Part shown: positions 8,168 through 13,768 of the stretch, piece after piece
How the letters are laid out: every line of letters begins with the position of its first letter
Numbering within the stretch: the stretch's first letter is position 1
Assembly (NCBI GenBank): GCA_002481545.1
Contig: DLEF01000008.1
Span: 1-26,350, forward strand
Source of the DNA: Cyanobacteria bacterium UBA7753
GTDB lineage: Bacteria > Cyanobacteriota > Vampirovibrionia > Gastranaerophilales > Gastranaerophilaceae
Reading direction: 5' to 3'
Length of the DNA stretch: 26,350 bases
Program-made: the position numbers and the translations under genes
The notes under the pieces: model-generated
What the model saw: only the letters and a program-made list of their open reading frames with translations
The model's database searches: none
What the model was told of the DNA's origin: nothing

Positions 8168-8221
8168 ATATAAGCAATTGTGTGCGCTATAGAAAAAGCG
8201 TTGGAGGGTTATTGCTTATAT
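8168..8221 (+). promoter_or_regulatory. Leader hairpin in front of the sigma factor start
   Basis: ATATAAGCAAT (8168-8178) and ATTGCTTATAT (8211-8221) form a perfect 11-bp inverted repeat; the loop includes CGCT/AGCG. It ends 4 nt before the AAGGAG ribosome site (8226-8231). This position suits control of translation, for example by temperature or a bound factor, as known for some rpoH mRNAs; the role is inferred. Confidence 0.5.
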
Positions 8222-8236
8222 CAAGAAGGAGCTTTT

Positions 8237-9142
8237 ATGACTAACAACTTACCAATCAAAATGAAGAGAACATCTCAAGCAACCAGACCATCTGACAACC
8301 GTGTTTTGAAATCTTGCACGGATTCCGATTTAGCTCGTTATATCAGAGATATAGCTAAATTTCCCGCTTTATCCGCTGACGAAGAAAGAGAAATAGCGAA
8401 GCGTGTTAAAGCAGGCGACGAGGAAGCTAAAAAGGTTTTAATCCAATCTAATCTTAAATTGGTCATCAGTGTTGCAAAAAAAGCAATCCATATGTCAGCT
8501 TTGCCTTTGATTGACTTAATCCAAGAAGGTAACTTAGGCTTGATGGTTGCTGTAGAAAAGTACAACTGGAAATTGGGCTACAAATTCCAAACTTATGCTA
8601 CATGGTGGATTAAACAAGCTATGTTCAAAGCAATCTCAGAACAATCTCACAGCATGAAAATCCCTGTATACATTCAGGAAACATTGTCCAAGTTCTCAAA
8701 AGTAAAAGCAGAAATGGAAAGAAAATATAACTGTCAGGTTAAAAACAAAGACGTTGCAGAAAAAATGAATATCTCTCCTGACAAATTGGATACTTTCTTA
8801 TCTGCATATTCAAAAACAATCTCTATCGAAGGCAGCATGGAATGCCACAACGGTAAAGAAATGAATGTTGCAGATATCTTGGAAGATACAAAATCAGACG
8901 TACAAGCAACTGTTGAAGCAGAAAACCTCAAACGTGATTTAGAGGCTGTTATTTCAACTTTGAAACAACGCGAACAAGATGTTGTAAAAATGCGCTACGG
9001 ACTCGGGAACATATCAAAAAGAACTCTTGAAGAAATCGGAAACATCTATGGTGTAACCAAAGAATGCATCCGCCAAACAGAGTTGAGAGCATTGAAAAAC
9101 ATGAGAAACAGCAAATTGCTCAACTGCTATGTTGAAGGTTAA
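8237..9142 (+). CDS. Sigma-70 family sigma factor (group 2/3 type, 301 aa)
   Basis: Directs RNA polymerase to promoters. An in-frame start at 8180 exists, but ATG 8237 is preceded by AAGGAG with 5-nt spacing and is preferred. Region 1.1 is absent, so this is not a standard primary RpoD. Region 1.2 (about 30-65) contains DLARYIRDIAKFPALSADEE. Region 2 (about 67-140) has SNLKLVISVAKK, LIDLIQEGNLGLMVAVEKY and FQTYATWWIKQA. Region 3 covers about 145-215. Region 4 (about 230-295) has LKQREQDVVKMRYGL and a helix-turn-helix LEEIGNIYGVTKECIRQTE. At DNA-contact sites it departs from the usual group 1/2 pattern: KAISEQSHSMKIPVY instead of the common RAIADQARTIRIPVH, and KECIRQTE instead of RERIRQIE. 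It may therefore read altered promoters. Monocistronic, with its own terminator; divergent from the small-protein gene. Confidence 0.93.
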   Translation: MTNNLPIKMKRTSQATRPSDNRVLKSCTDSDLARYIRDIAKFPALSADEEREIAKRVKAGDEEAKKVLIQSNLKLVISVAKKAIHMSALPLIDLIQEGNLGLMVAVEKYNWKLGYKFQTYATWWIKQAMFKAISEQSHSMKIPVYIQETLSKFSKVKAEMERKYNCQVKNKDVAEKMNISPDKLDTFLSAYSKTISIEGSMECHNGKEMNVADILEDTKSDVQATVEAENLKRDLEAVISTLKQREQDVVKMRYGLGNISKRTLEEIGNIYGVTKECIRQTELRALKNMRNSKLLNCYVEG

Positions 9143-9173
9143 TTTTAAATTGTTGAAGTGTAAGTAGAGAGAC

Positions 9174-9213
9174 ATACGAGAAGACTCGTATAAGGTTGAG
9201 TGTCAGACGACAC
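9174..9213 (+). ncRNA. Two tandem hairpins in the sigma factor 3' region
   Basis: ATACGAG-AAGA-CTCGTAT (9174-9191) and GTGTC-AGAC-GACAC (9200-9213) are perfect tetraloop hairpins. An 8-nt single strand separates them, and another 8 nt precedes the terminator. Together with the terminator they look like a 3'-UTR-derived small RNA or an mRNA-stabilising tail. Confidence 0.45.
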
Positions 9214-9221
9214 AAGTGATG

Positions 9222-9258
9222 AAAGGAAAGTTCAAATTATAACTTTCCTTTTTGTTTT
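9222..9258 (+). terminator. Rho-independent terminator of the sigma factor gene
   Basis: Stem AAAGGAAAGTT (9222-9232) / AACTTTCCTTT (9241-9251), 8-nt loop, followed by TTGTTTT. Confidence 0.8.
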
Positions 9259-9331
9259 GGGGTAGGGGTAAATATAATTCGCCAAAACTCGTTATATATC
9301 AATGTAAACGATAATATGGATAATATTTTTA

Positions 9332-10708
9332 TTATTTGCCTCCACCGCTTATGCATGCCGGAATGGCGTCGATGATTTTTTTGACTTTGACTATTTTGAT
9401 ATCGTCAAATTTTTCATCAACTCGGTTTGTTGCAGGAATAAGAATCTTTTTAAACCCGAGTTTTTCAACTTCTCTTATTCGTTTTTCTATGTTGCTGACG
9501 GCTCTTATCTCGCCCGAAAGCCCGATTTCCCCAACTATTGCCGTATGAGGATCTATCATAACATCTTTGGCACAAGTCGCAACTGCAAGCGCAATGCCTA
9601 AATCCGCCGCAGGTTCTTTGACGTCAAACCCGCCCACAACATTCACATAAACATCCTGTTTAGATAGGTTCAATCCTACTCTTTTTTCTAATACAGCTAG
9701 GATTTGTAAAACCCTGCTAAAGTCCACCCCGTTTGTGACACGTCTCGGGTTCGGATATGGCGTCGTCCCGACCAAAGCTTGGATTTCCACAAGCATAGGT
9801 CTCGTTCCCTCATTTGTCACAATAATGGTGCTCCCTGTCGTCTGCGACTGGTCATATTCTTTTATAAATATCTCCGACGGGTTCAAAACTTCTTTCAGCC
9901 CGTCCTCTCCCATCTCAAAAATACCGACCTCGGAGGTGTTTCCGAACCTGTTTTTTACGGAGCGCAAAATCCTGTAAGTTTTATACTTATCCCCCTCAAA
10001 CTGAATAACCGTATCAACCATATGTTCCAAAACCTTCGGACCTGCAATGTTCCCCTCTTTGGTAACATGCCCGATTATCAGCATGGTTATGTTTTCACTC
10101 TTAGCTACCCGCATAAGCTCGTTGCAACATTCTCTAATCTGCGAAACACTGCCCGCAGAGCTCTGGACATTCTCGGAATATATCGCCTGAATACTGTCTA
10201 TAACAACCATATCGGGTTTTTGTTCAAGTATGTGTTTCTTTATTAATTCAAAATTAGTCTGCGAATAAATATATAAATTATCCGTATTAATCTTTAACCT
10301 GTCGGAGCGCAGTTTTACCTGTGCAGAAGATTCTTCCGCAGAAATATACAAAACTTTTTTGCCCGATTTTGAGAGTTCTCCGCCTGTCTGGAGCAAAAGT
10401 GTTGATTTTCCTATCCCCGGATCACCCGCAAGGAGCACGAGTGAGCCTTGCACAAGCCCTCCGCCGAGCACTCTGTCAAATTCCGATATATTAGTAGACA
10501 ATCGTATCTCTTCGCCGAGTTTAACATCCTTTATCAGCATCGGAGGCGGGGCATTATCAACTACAAAATCAGAAGTCTTCGGCTTGTCGTCCGAGACAAC
10601 CTCTTCAACGAAGGTTTCCCACATTCCGCACTCGGGGCATCTGCCCATATAACGCGCGGTTTCATATCCGCACTGCTGACATACATATTTTGTCTTTACC
10701 TTTGCCAT
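9332..10708 (-). CDS. radA: DNA repair protein RadA/Sms
   Basis: 458 residues, the normal RadA length. RadA is a RecA-like helicase that helps branch migration in recombination. The N-terminal C4 zinc finger uses Cys10, Cys13, Cys24 and Cys27 (CQQCGYETARYMGRCPEC). Walker A is GDPGIGKST at residues 95-103. The RadA-specific KNRFG motif is present (KNRFGNTSEVG). The C-terminal Lon-protease-like domain contains VNVVGGFDV and PAADLGIALAVA, without protease activity in this family. The start codon ATG 10708 has no Shine-Dalgarno; a perfect 6-bp inverted repeat lies 8 nt upstream. No co-transcribed neighbour: the htrA-like gene upstream is about 350 bp away across repeats. Confidence 0.97.
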   Translation of the reverse strand: MAKVKTKYVCQQCGYETARYMGRCPECGMWETFVEEVVSDDKPKTSDFVVDNAPPPMLIKDVKLGEEIRLSTNISEFDRVLGGGLVQGSLVLLAGDPGIGKSTLLLQTGGELSKSGKKVLYISAEESSAQVKLRSDRLKINTDNLYIYSQTNFELIKKHILEQKPDMVVIDSIQAIYSENVQSSAGSVSQIRECCNELMRVAKSENITMLIIGHVTKEGNIAGPKVLEHMVDTVIQFEGDKYKTYRILRSVKNRFGNTSEVGIFEMGEDGLKEVLNPSEIFIKEYDQSQTTGSTIIVTNEGTRPMLVEIQALVGTTPYPNPRRVTNGVDFSRVLQILAVLEKRVGLNLSKQDVYVNVVGGFDVKEPAADLGIALAVATCAKDVMIDPHTAIVGEIGLSGEIRAVSNIEKRIREVEKLGFKKILIPATNRVDEKFDDIKIVKVKKIIDAIPACISGGGK

Positions 10709-10716
10709 ATATTTTC

Positions 10717-10734
10717 GGGGTATAATCGTACCCC
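10717..10734 (-). promoter_or_regulatory. Inverted repeat just upstream of radA
   Basis: GGGGTA-TAATCG-TACCCC. On the minus strand it contains TATACC, a possible -10 box about 12 nt before the ATG. It could be an operator or a start-site hairpin in a very short leader. It does not match the LexA boxes I know. Confidence 0.4.
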
Positions 10735-10867
10735 GCTCCCTGCTCTGTCGCTAACAGTTTTATTATATCGGATAAATAGGTTTTGGTAAATATCGGGGTT
10801 GTTTTGTTTCGGAAGAAATTTTGTTTGGTTGTGCCGGTGCTACATTTTCCGCGGAATTTTAAATTTT

Positions 10868-10891
10868 GTCGGCATAGTAATGCCGACCTAC
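10868..10891. repeat. Family B palindrome, copy 3
   Basis: GTCGGCAT-AGTA-ATGCCGAC with the CTAC tail. Confidence 0.75.
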
Positions 10892-10902
10892 AATCTGTTA
10901 TA

Positions 10903-10946
10903 AAGATTCTTCGCACATACTTGGTTGAATGTGCTCAGAATGACAG
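10903..10946. repeat. Family C element, short copy
   Basis: AGATTCTTCGCACAT and TGCTCAGAATGACA are shared (in the equivalent orientation) with the 125-bp element at 4734-4858. The rest is missing. Confidence 0.55.
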
Positions 10947-10973
10947 TAACGCTTGATTATCAAATCATATATT

Positions 10974-10991
10974 GGTGCGAAACATCGCACC
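10974..10991. repeat. Family A palindrome, copy 2
   Basis: GGTGCGA-AACA-TCGCACC followed by CTG. Confidence 0.75.
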
Positions 10992-11018
10992 CTGTTTATT
11001 CCTCCGCAGAGAAAGTAG

Positions 11019-11038
11019 GGTGCGGTCACCACCGCACC
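11019..11038. repeat. Family A palindrome, GC-rich variant in reverse orientation
   Basis: GGTGCGGT-CACC-ACCGCACC, preceded by GTAG. It lies 22 nt downstream of the htrA-like stop codon, so its hairpin could close that transcript, although only a short T-rich tract follows. Confidence 0.7.
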
Positions 11039-11059
11039 AACATAATTGTGAAACAACAA

Positions 11060-11698
11060 CTAATTCAACACCGATTTTGCCTCATCTATCGGTATTGCAA
11101 ATCCTATACCGATATTAGAGGTGTTGTTATCGGGGTTATAGATTGCCTGATTTATGCCGATGACTTCGCCTGCTGTGTTTAGGAGTGGGCCACCGGAGGA
11201 GCCGGGGTTTATGGCAGCGTCGGTTTGAATTTTATTGCGTTTATGGTCTATGCGCGACACTATTCCTTGGGTTAAAGTCCCGTTAAATCCGAAGGGGTTA
11301 CCTATCGCGAGGACTTTTTGACCTACCTTGACGGTGGAGGATTTACCTGCGGTGATTGTTTTTAGGGATTTATCAGTTTTAATTTTCAATACCGCCAAAT
11401 CGTTATCGGAGCCAAGCCTTTCTACAACCGTAGCTTTGTATTTGTCGCCGTTTGCGGTTGTGACGGTAATGTCGTCACTGTTTGCGATAACGTGAGAGCT
11501 TGTGAGGATTACCCCGCGGGAATTTATTATACATCCCGAACCGCTTGAAGTTCCGTTCGGGATTTTCGCGTCTATCGCAACGATTGCGGGATTGATTTTT
11601 TCATAAACATGTATGTTTGTTATTTCGTCTTTGTCATAAGCAAATGTCGGGTTTAGCGCACCGAACATTATCGCAAATATTATTATCAGTCGTTTCAT
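11060..11698 (-). CDS. HtrA/DegP-type serine protease without PDZ domain
   Basis: Trypsin-like periplasmic protease, 212 residues from ATG 11698. This start is preferred over one 20 codons upstream because GGAGGGA lies just before it and the protein then opens with a signal peptide (MKRLIIIFAIMFGALNPTFA, cleavage near Ala20). The catalytic triad is complete: His69 in TSSHVI, Asp100 in DNDLAVLKI, Ser168 in NPGSSGGPL. GIGFAIPID near the end is the usual close of the protease domain. The protein stops there, so the C-terminal PDZ domain or domains of DegP/DegS/HhoA are missing. PDZ domains normally sense misfolded peptides and drive oligomerisation, so regulation must differ. Likely job: envelope protein quality control or processing of exported proteins. 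Confidence 0.9.
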   Translation of the reverse strand: MKRLIIIFAIMFGALNPTFAYDKDEITNIHVYEKINPAIVAIDAKIPNGTSSGSGCIINSRGVILTSSHVIANSDDITVTTANGDKYKATVVERLGSDNDLAVLKIKTDKSLKTITAGKSSTVKVGQKVLAIGNPFGFNGTLTQGIVSRIDHKRNKIQTDAAINPGSSGGPLLNTAGEVIGINQAIYNPDNNTSNIGIGFAIPIDEAKSVLN

Positions 11699-11746
11699 TT
11701 TCCCTCCGATTTTTATAATACACCCTATTTCTACATTTTTATCATT

Positions 11747-11764
11747 GGTGCGAAACATCGCACC
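11747..11764. repeat. Family A palindrome, copy 4
   Basis: GGTGCGA-AACA-TCGCACC, followed by CTACTTTTCAAGTT, which also follows the copy at 12883. Confidence 0.75.
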
Positions 11765-11880
11765 CTACTTTTCAAGTTAAAAGTTATAAGTTCAAAGTTC
11801 TAAGTTATTGACGTTGCACTTTTAACTTTGCACTTTGCACTAACTTAATATCTTTAATTATGCATTATGAATTATGCATT
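11765..11880. repeat. Family D tract upstream of ycf23
   Basis: It opens CTACTTTTCAAGTT and continues with GTTCAAAGTT, TTTGCACTTTGCAC and TATGCATTATGAATT. The same blocks in the same order occur at 12901-13024 on the other side of ycf23. A related tract lies at about 24278-24340. Confidence 0.6.
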
Positions 11881-11930
11881 GTCTTTGCCCTGAATTTAAT
11901 CGTTATGTTAAGCGTTCCTGTTGATATATA

Positions 11931-11959
11931 TTGTCAAGATTAAAGTTTTAAACTATAAT
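11931..11959 (+). promoter_or_regulatory. Sigma70 promoter of ycf23
   Basis: TTGTCA (11931-11936), a 17-nt spacer, and a perfect TATAAT (11954-11959). The start should be near 11966, leaving a leader of about 37 nt with AAGGAG before the ATG. It is the best-looking promoter in the window. Confidence 0.8.
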
Positions 11960-12002
11960 AGAGGGGTAAAAACGTAAAAGATTTATAAAAAAGGAGAAAC
12001 AG

Positions 12003-12761
12003 ATGTCAAGAATAGACTCATTCAAACAAGCATTAAGCGAAAAAAGAGCAGTAAAAATTATTTCAGGTATTGATAATTTTGATGTTAACAGAGTAAAAAA
12101 TGTTGTAATTGCAGCAGAACAAGCAGGCGCATCAGCAGTAGATATTTGTGCTGACAGAGAAATCATTTCTATGGTTAGAAATATGACTGATATGCCAATA
12201 TTCGTATCATCAATCAAGCCTCAAGAATTGGCTGATGCAGTTGCATTAGGCGCAGATGCTATTGAATTGGGTAACTTCGACGCTTTATATAAAAACGGTA
12301 TGTCATTCAATGCTGAACAAGTTTTGAATCTTGTTCGCGAAACATTGAACCTTATCAACAAGGAAGATGTTTTCTTCTGTGTTACTATCCCTGGTTCAAT
12401 CGAAATTTCAGACCAAATTTCTATGGCAAGAAAATTGGAAGAATGGGGCATTGATTTAATTCAAACAGAAGGACATTTCTCAGAAAACAATATGTCAACA
12501 GGCGTTAAAGGTTTGTTAGACAGAGCTGAATTAACTTTGGCTAACACTATTGAACTTTCAAGAAATGTTGAAATTCCTATTATGACAGCTACAGGCATCA
12601 ACCCTACAACAGCATCTTTGGCATTCGCTTCAGGTGCAAGTGCAATCGGCTGCGGTTCTTGCGTAAACAAATTAGATTCTGAAATCTCAATGATTGCAGT
12701 AGCAAAATCATTGGTTGAAATCGCTAACAGAAACGTACACCACGTTCCTGAAATGGTTTAG
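12003..12761 (+). CDS. ycf23: Ycf23/DUF561 family protein
   Basis: 252 residues. The motifs match the cyanobacterial and plastid Ycf23 (DUF561) family as I know it: KIISGIDNFD near residue 20, DICADRE, ADAIELGNFDALY, IDLIQTEGHF and GASAIGCGSCVNKL near the C terminus. The alternating pattern of strands and helices fits a TIM barrel related to phosphate-binding aldolase/epimerase folds. The biochemical role of the family is unknown to me. The gene starts at ATG 12003 after AAGGAG. It has its own strong promoter and terminator, so it is monocistronic. Codons favour AT-ending forms (TTG, CCT, TCA, GCA), as in rpsA and the sigma gene, suggesting high expression. It supports a cyanobacteria-related origin, in a lineage probably without photosynthesis. 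Confidence 0.9.
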   Translation: MSRIDSFKQALSEKRAVKIISGIDNFDVNRVKNVVIAAEQAGASAVDICADREIISMVRNMTDMPIFVSSIKPQELADAVALGADAIELGNFDALYKNGMSFNAEQVLNLVRETLNLINKEDVFFCVTIPGSIEISDQISMARKLEEWGIDLIQTEGHFSENNMSTGVKGLLDRAELTLANTIELSRNVEIPIMTATGINPTTASLAFASGASAIGCGSCVNKLDSEISMIAVAKSLVEIANRNVHHVPEMV

Positions 12762-12784
12762 TCAATCTAAAGAATTGTATAAAT

Positions 12785-12817
12785 AAAAACAGTCTCGCAT
12801 TTGCGAGGCTGTTTTTT
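12785..12817 (+). terminator. Rho-independent terminator of ycf23
   Basis: ACAGTCTCGCA-TT-TGCGAGGCTGT, flanked by A-rich and T6 sequence. Confidence 0.9.
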
Positions 12818-12882
12818 ATTGTCTCATATTTAATTTAAAAATTTATGACCTGATTAGAATTTTTCCAATATATTTTTATTTT

Positions 12883-12900
12883 GGTGCAAAAAATTGCACC
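12883..12900. repeat. Family A palindrome, copy 5
   Basis: GGTGCAA-AAAA-TTGCACC, identical to the copy at 4888; followed by CTACTTTTCAAGTT as at 11765. Confidence 0.75.
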
Positions 12901-13024
12901 CTACTTTTCAAGTTGATTGTATGTTCAAAGTTTAGAGTTAATAACTTTGCACTTTGCCCTATTTTTAGTGCCCTGGTTGTAGGTCGGATTTACCAATCCG
13001 ACAATAACTATGCATTATGAATTT
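12901..13024. repeat. Family D tract downstream of ycf23
   Basis: Same order of blocks as 11765-11880: CTACTTTTCAAGTT, GTTCAAAGTT, TTTGCACTTTGC, TATGCATTATGAATT. A family B palindrome lies inside it. Confidence 0.55.
12979..13002. repeat. Family B palindrome, copy 4
   Basis: GTAG then GTCGGATT-TACC-AATCCGAC. Confidence 0.75.
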
Positions 13025-13105
13025 TATTTTTTTCCCCTCTCAACTTTTTAGATGATATTTAAAACAAGTTTGTTATTTTTTTTCAGATTATGCCGTAAAC
13101 AATAA

Positions 13106-13179
13106 TATGGAAAGCGAAAGCTTTTCATACCTCCTCCCCAAGTCTAGTAGCCGCTCTTACAAAAGACGGCTTTTTTTTT
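13106..13179 (+). ncRNA. Candidate orphan small RNA
   Basis: A 10-bp stem (TATGGAAAGC/GCTTTTCATA, one G-T pair) is capped by a GAAA tetraloop at 13106-13129. Next comes a single-stranded pyrimidine tract CCTCCTCCCC, complementary to Shine-Dalgarno sequences. A terminator (13149-13179) closes it. No gene precedes this terminator: the nearest upstream gene, ycf23, has its own terminator 330 bp earlier. The layout is that of C-rich regulatory RNAs. The 5' end and promoter were not identified. Alternative: a minus-strand 26-codon frame (13048-13128) after GGAGGAGG. Confidence 0.45.
13149..13179 (+). terminator. Orphan Rho-independent terminator
   Basis: AGCCG-C-TCTT-ACAA-AAGA-CGGCT followed by eight further T. 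It has the strongest T run in the window and serves no annotated gene. Confidence 0.75.
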
Positions 13180-13181
13180 GC

Positions 13182-13293
13182 GAAATTACGGGCGAGTGAC
13201 GACTGCGACAGCAGGCTAACTCGAGGAGCGAGTGCGAAATGAGTGACAGGCGGAAGCCGAAACGAATGGCAGCAACGAGCGATAAGTAATTTC
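13182..13293. repeat. G element, copy 1 (112 bp)
   Basis: Bounded by GAAATTAC (13182-13189) and GTAATTTC (13286-13293), GC-rich inside, with AATGAGTGACAGGCGG and AACGAATGGC. Copy 2 at 26241-26337 has the same ends and opening (GAAATTACGGRCGAG). The inner part of element H is related. A degenerate relative starts near 13434 (GCGAAATTATGTGCGG). Confidence 0.55.
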
Positions 13294-13508
13294 AAGACAG
13301 CGGATTTTCGGTAGGGTGACGGCAAACGATAGTGAGCCTAACCCGTAAGAGCATAAAACACGTAAACGGCGGCTAAATTCGATAGGATTTAAAAGCCGTT
13401 TTAGTGTTATGCGCACCCGAATAATCCAAGACAGCGAAATTATGTGCGGACGACGCGAACGAAAGCGAGCTAGTCCGAGGAGCATTCTGCCGAACAAAAT
13501 CCAAGTAG

Positions 13509-13526
13509 GGTGCGATGTTTCGCACC
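13509..13526. repeat. Family A palindrome, copy 6 (reverse orientation)
   Basis: GTAG then GGTGCGA-TGTT-TCGCACC. Confidence 0.75.
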
Positions 13527-13602
13527 AATACGCAAATCGTATTGAAAAAACCATAACATTTCTTAATAAAAAACACATAATTAATCAATCTCTACAGATG
13601 TA

Positions 13603-13630
13603 TATACTTTATATATACACAAGGGATAAA
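13603..13630 (+). promoter_or_regulatory. Shared upstream element of the small-protein genes, copy 2
   Basis: TATACTTTATATATA then CACAAGGGATAA; compare 7791-7819. GGGTAAAATTAAA follows here, GGTAAAATTTAAA there. The distance to the ATG is about 170 nt. Confidence 0.6.
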
Positions 13631-13681
13631 AATATTTCCAAGGGTAAAATTAAACAGAAAAGGAAAACCGAAAACATCGGA

Positions 13682-13768
13682 TTGTATTGTTATTTCAACT
13701 TATATTGAAAACGTACAAACAGGTGGCGCGGGCTTATATTGACCTGAATCGGGAATATGATATTCCGA
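13682..13768 (+). ncRNA. Folded leader RNA of small protein copy 2
   Basis: Three consecutive structures: TTGTA/TACAA (13682-13686/13714-13718) enclosing TTTCAA-CTTATA-TTGAAA; CAGGT/ACCTG (13720-13724/13742-13746); and a TCGGGAATA-TGA-TATTCCGA hairpin with one bulge (13749-13768). It ends about 15 nt before the AAAGGG ribosome site. It is not alike in sequence to the leader of copy 1. Confidence 0.45.

Larger units (their letters stand above)
7584..8236. other. Divergent control region between small protein and sigma factor
   Basis: This 653-bp region has no gene but several control features: the folded leader and shared element facing left, a 9-bp hairpin TTAAGAAAA/TTTTCTTAA at 7950-7973, a possible rightward promoter at 7960-7989, and an 11-bp inverted repeat just before the sigma factor ribosome site. 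The interval 7990-8160 shows nothing I recognise. Confidence 0.55.
10709..11059. other. Intergenic region with B, C and A repeats in a row
   Basis: No gene seen. It contains the radA-proximal inverted repeat, then family B (10868-10891), C (10903-10946), A (10974-10991) and a GC-rich A variant (11019-11038). The B-C-A order is the same as at 4701-4905. Confidence 0.6.
11699..12002. other. Intergenic region: A + D composite repeat, then the ycf23 promoter
   Basis: It holds a family A palindrome, a family D tract of AAAGTT/AACTTT and TTTGCACTTT units (about 11765-11845), a TATGCATTATGAATTATGCA tract (about 11858-11880), and the ycf23 promoter and leader. Confidence 0.6.

Noticed and set aside
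8180..8236. Upstream in-frame start giving a 19-residue longer sigma factor
   Set aside because: It lies in the loop of the 8168-8221 hairpin with no ribosome site, while ATG 8237 has AAGGAG at 5-nt spacing.
12883..12900. Family A palindromes as terminators
   Set aside because: Most lack a following T run and occur in both orientations, including upstream of genes, so they fit a dispersed repeat better.
13048..13128. 26-codon minus-strand frame after GGAGGAGG
   Set aside because: The Shine-Dalgarno-like run almost touches the ATG, which is itself buried in a hairpin, and the peptide shows no clear design. Kept only as the alternative to the small RNA candidate.
13125..13588. Overlapping minus-strand frames of 66-120 codons
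   Set aside because: They run through the GC-rich G element and A palindrome, have no ribosome sites or recognisable domains, and overlap one another.
13409..13708. 99-codon plus-strand frame
   Set aside because: It crosses the A palindrome and the shared upstream element and leader of small protein copy 2; composition is repeat-like.
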